This document shows positions 31,636 to 32,366 of a DNA stretch of 32,366 nucleotides, one piece after another. The translations under genes and the position numbers were made by a program. The stretch is from Planctomycetota bacterium (GTDB lineage Bacteria > Planctomycetota > Phycisphaerae > UBA1845): assembly GCA_024278775.1 (NCBI GenBank), contig JAJRSP010000149.1:1-32366 (forward strand), read 5' to 3'. The stretch's first letter is position 1, and each line of letters begins with the position of its first letter. The notes below the pieces were generated by a model. The model worked only from the letters and a program-made list of their open reading frames with translations. It had not been told where the DNA came from and searched no databases.

Positions 31636-32366
31636 ATGGTGGACGTAGTGAGTCGTTTCTTGGTGTGGCCAAGTTCTCGGTGTCGGCTGTTTGCACTGAT
31701 GGTCGGCGTCTGTCTGTCGTTTCAAGCCCCGGCGTTCGCTCAATTGTTTTCTCGGGCTACCGTGATCGAAAACGCTCGTATCATCACCCAGGTCGGCCCG
31801 GTCATCGAACGCGGGTCGATCGTCATCAAGGGGGGGCGTGTCGTGGAGATCGGCTCGGAAGTGAGCGTGCCGATGTTCGCTAAAAAAATCGACGCCACCG
31901 GCAAGACGGTAACGCCCGGGCTGATCGATGTGTGGAGCGGTTTGGGTCACACCGGAGCGTCGGAGTCGGCCGATCCGACCGCGCGGGCGTCGGACGCTGT
32001 AGCGTCCTACGATCATCAGGCCTTTCGGGATGCGCTTCGGAACGGCGTGACCACGATGTATGTCGGCACGAACGGCGGGTCCGGAGTGAATGGTATCGGT
32101 GCGGTGTGGCAGATCGGCTCGGGAGCATCCGGTCCGGTCGCCCGGGTGATCGATGACGATGCGGCGCTCTGTATCAACTTTGGGTTCTCCGAGTCGACGC
32201 TGGGGCGATTGAAGACGTTTCAAAAAGTCCGGAAGGCGTTTACGAAAGCCGTAGAATACCGTCGTGCCCTGGAGGATTACGAAGAAGATCTGAAAGAATA
32301 CGTCGAAAAGCTCGACAAACGACGCAAAGAGAAGGAAAAGGAAGAGGCCGAAAAAGCGGACGGCGA
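31636..32366 (+). CDS. exported amidohydrolase-like protein, N-terminal part (3' end outside window)
   Basis: The frame is open from ATG 31636 to the end of the window, about 243 residues. AAGGTG ends 5 nt before the ATG. A signal peptide is seen (RLFALMVGVCLSFQAPAFA, cleavage before QLF). The composite-domain beta sandwich of the amidohydrolase superfamily follows: TVIENARIITQVGPVIERGS, IVIKGGRVVEIGSEV, and TGKTVTPGLIDVWSGLGHTG. Active members have HxH just after PGLID; here the positions read W-S-G, so the first metal ligands are missing. Further on, AFRDALRNGVTTMYVGTNGG is typical of the imidazolonepropionase-like branch. The last 60 residues are a highly charged coiled coil (EDYEEDLKEYVEKLDKRRKE), an insertion. 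It is probably periplasmic. Catalytic status is doubtful. Confidence 0.82.
   Translation, partial: MVDVVSRFLVWPSSRCRLFALMVGVCLSFQAPAFAQLFSRATVIENARIITQVGPVIERGSIVIKGGRVVEIGSEVSVPMFAKKIDATGKTVTPGLIDVWSGLGHTGASESADPTARASDAVASYDHQAFRDALRNGVTTMYVGTNGGSGVNGIGAVWQIGSGASGPVARVIDDDAALCINFGFSESTLGRLKTFQKVRKAFTKAVEYRRALEDYEEDLKEYVEKLDKRRKEKEKEEAEKADG

Overview
The window looks like a chromosomal segment of a Planctomycetota bacterium, most likely of the Phycisphaerae or a related class. This is inferred from gene content: an envelope-stress style sigma/anti-sigma pair, a Tad pilus locus followed by a kinase/phosphatase pair, a secreted protease with an anchoring-type tail, an amidohydrolase-like protein with a charged coiled-coil insertion, and a pyruvoyl arginine decarboxylase / deoxyhypusine-synthase-like polyamine cassette. 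It is moderately GC-rich, densely coded and mostly on the + strand. I saw no tRNA, rRNA, CRISPR array, insertion sequence or phage gene.

Layout. 1-870 is the 3' end of dnaE. 1125-3882 holds an ECF-type sigma factor, a membrane anti-sigma candidate and an exported PDZ protein. 3981-5913 (- strand) is a two-gene operon of an alpha/alpha-toroid (squalene-cyclase-like) protein and a Tat-exported DUF362 protein. 6282-16571 is a Tad/Flp pilus locus: two pilins, a prepilin peptidase, TadE, CpaB, the CpaC secretin, CpaE/TadZ, the CpaF ATPase, TadB and TadC. Terminators and long gaps split it into at least three probable transcription units. 16854-18607 is a Ser/Thr kinase and a PPP-like phosphatase sharing an ATGA overlap. 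18847-22498 is a housekeeping run (thiL, tsaE, rph, a SPOR-like lipoprotein, rdgB) in which several starts are GTG or TTG overlapping the preceding stop. 22618-25327 is the polyamine cassette. 25384-28002 (-) is a reprolysin-type metalloprotease, 28224-30353 (-) a large unrecognised protein, 30522-31163 scpB, and 31636 to the end an exported amidohydrolase-like protein that lacks the usual metal-binding HxH.

Most notable points. (1) The prepilin peptidase gene has an in-frame TAG at 7660-7662. It is followed in the same frame by 29 further codons that look like the family's last transmembrane segment, ending 4 nt before tadE. (2) Arginine decarboxylase, a DHS-like enzyme with the catalytic WGK lysine, and an agmatinase-family ureohydrolase stand in series without any S-adenosylmethionine decarboxylase, which suggests a non-canonical route to a triamine. 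(3) The overlapping kinase/phosphatase pair next to the Tad genes may be a regulatory module. (4) The scpB-amidohydrolase gap is rich in alternative hairpins and holds a long imperfect inverted repeat. All functional names rest on reading motifs by eye; no database search was possible.
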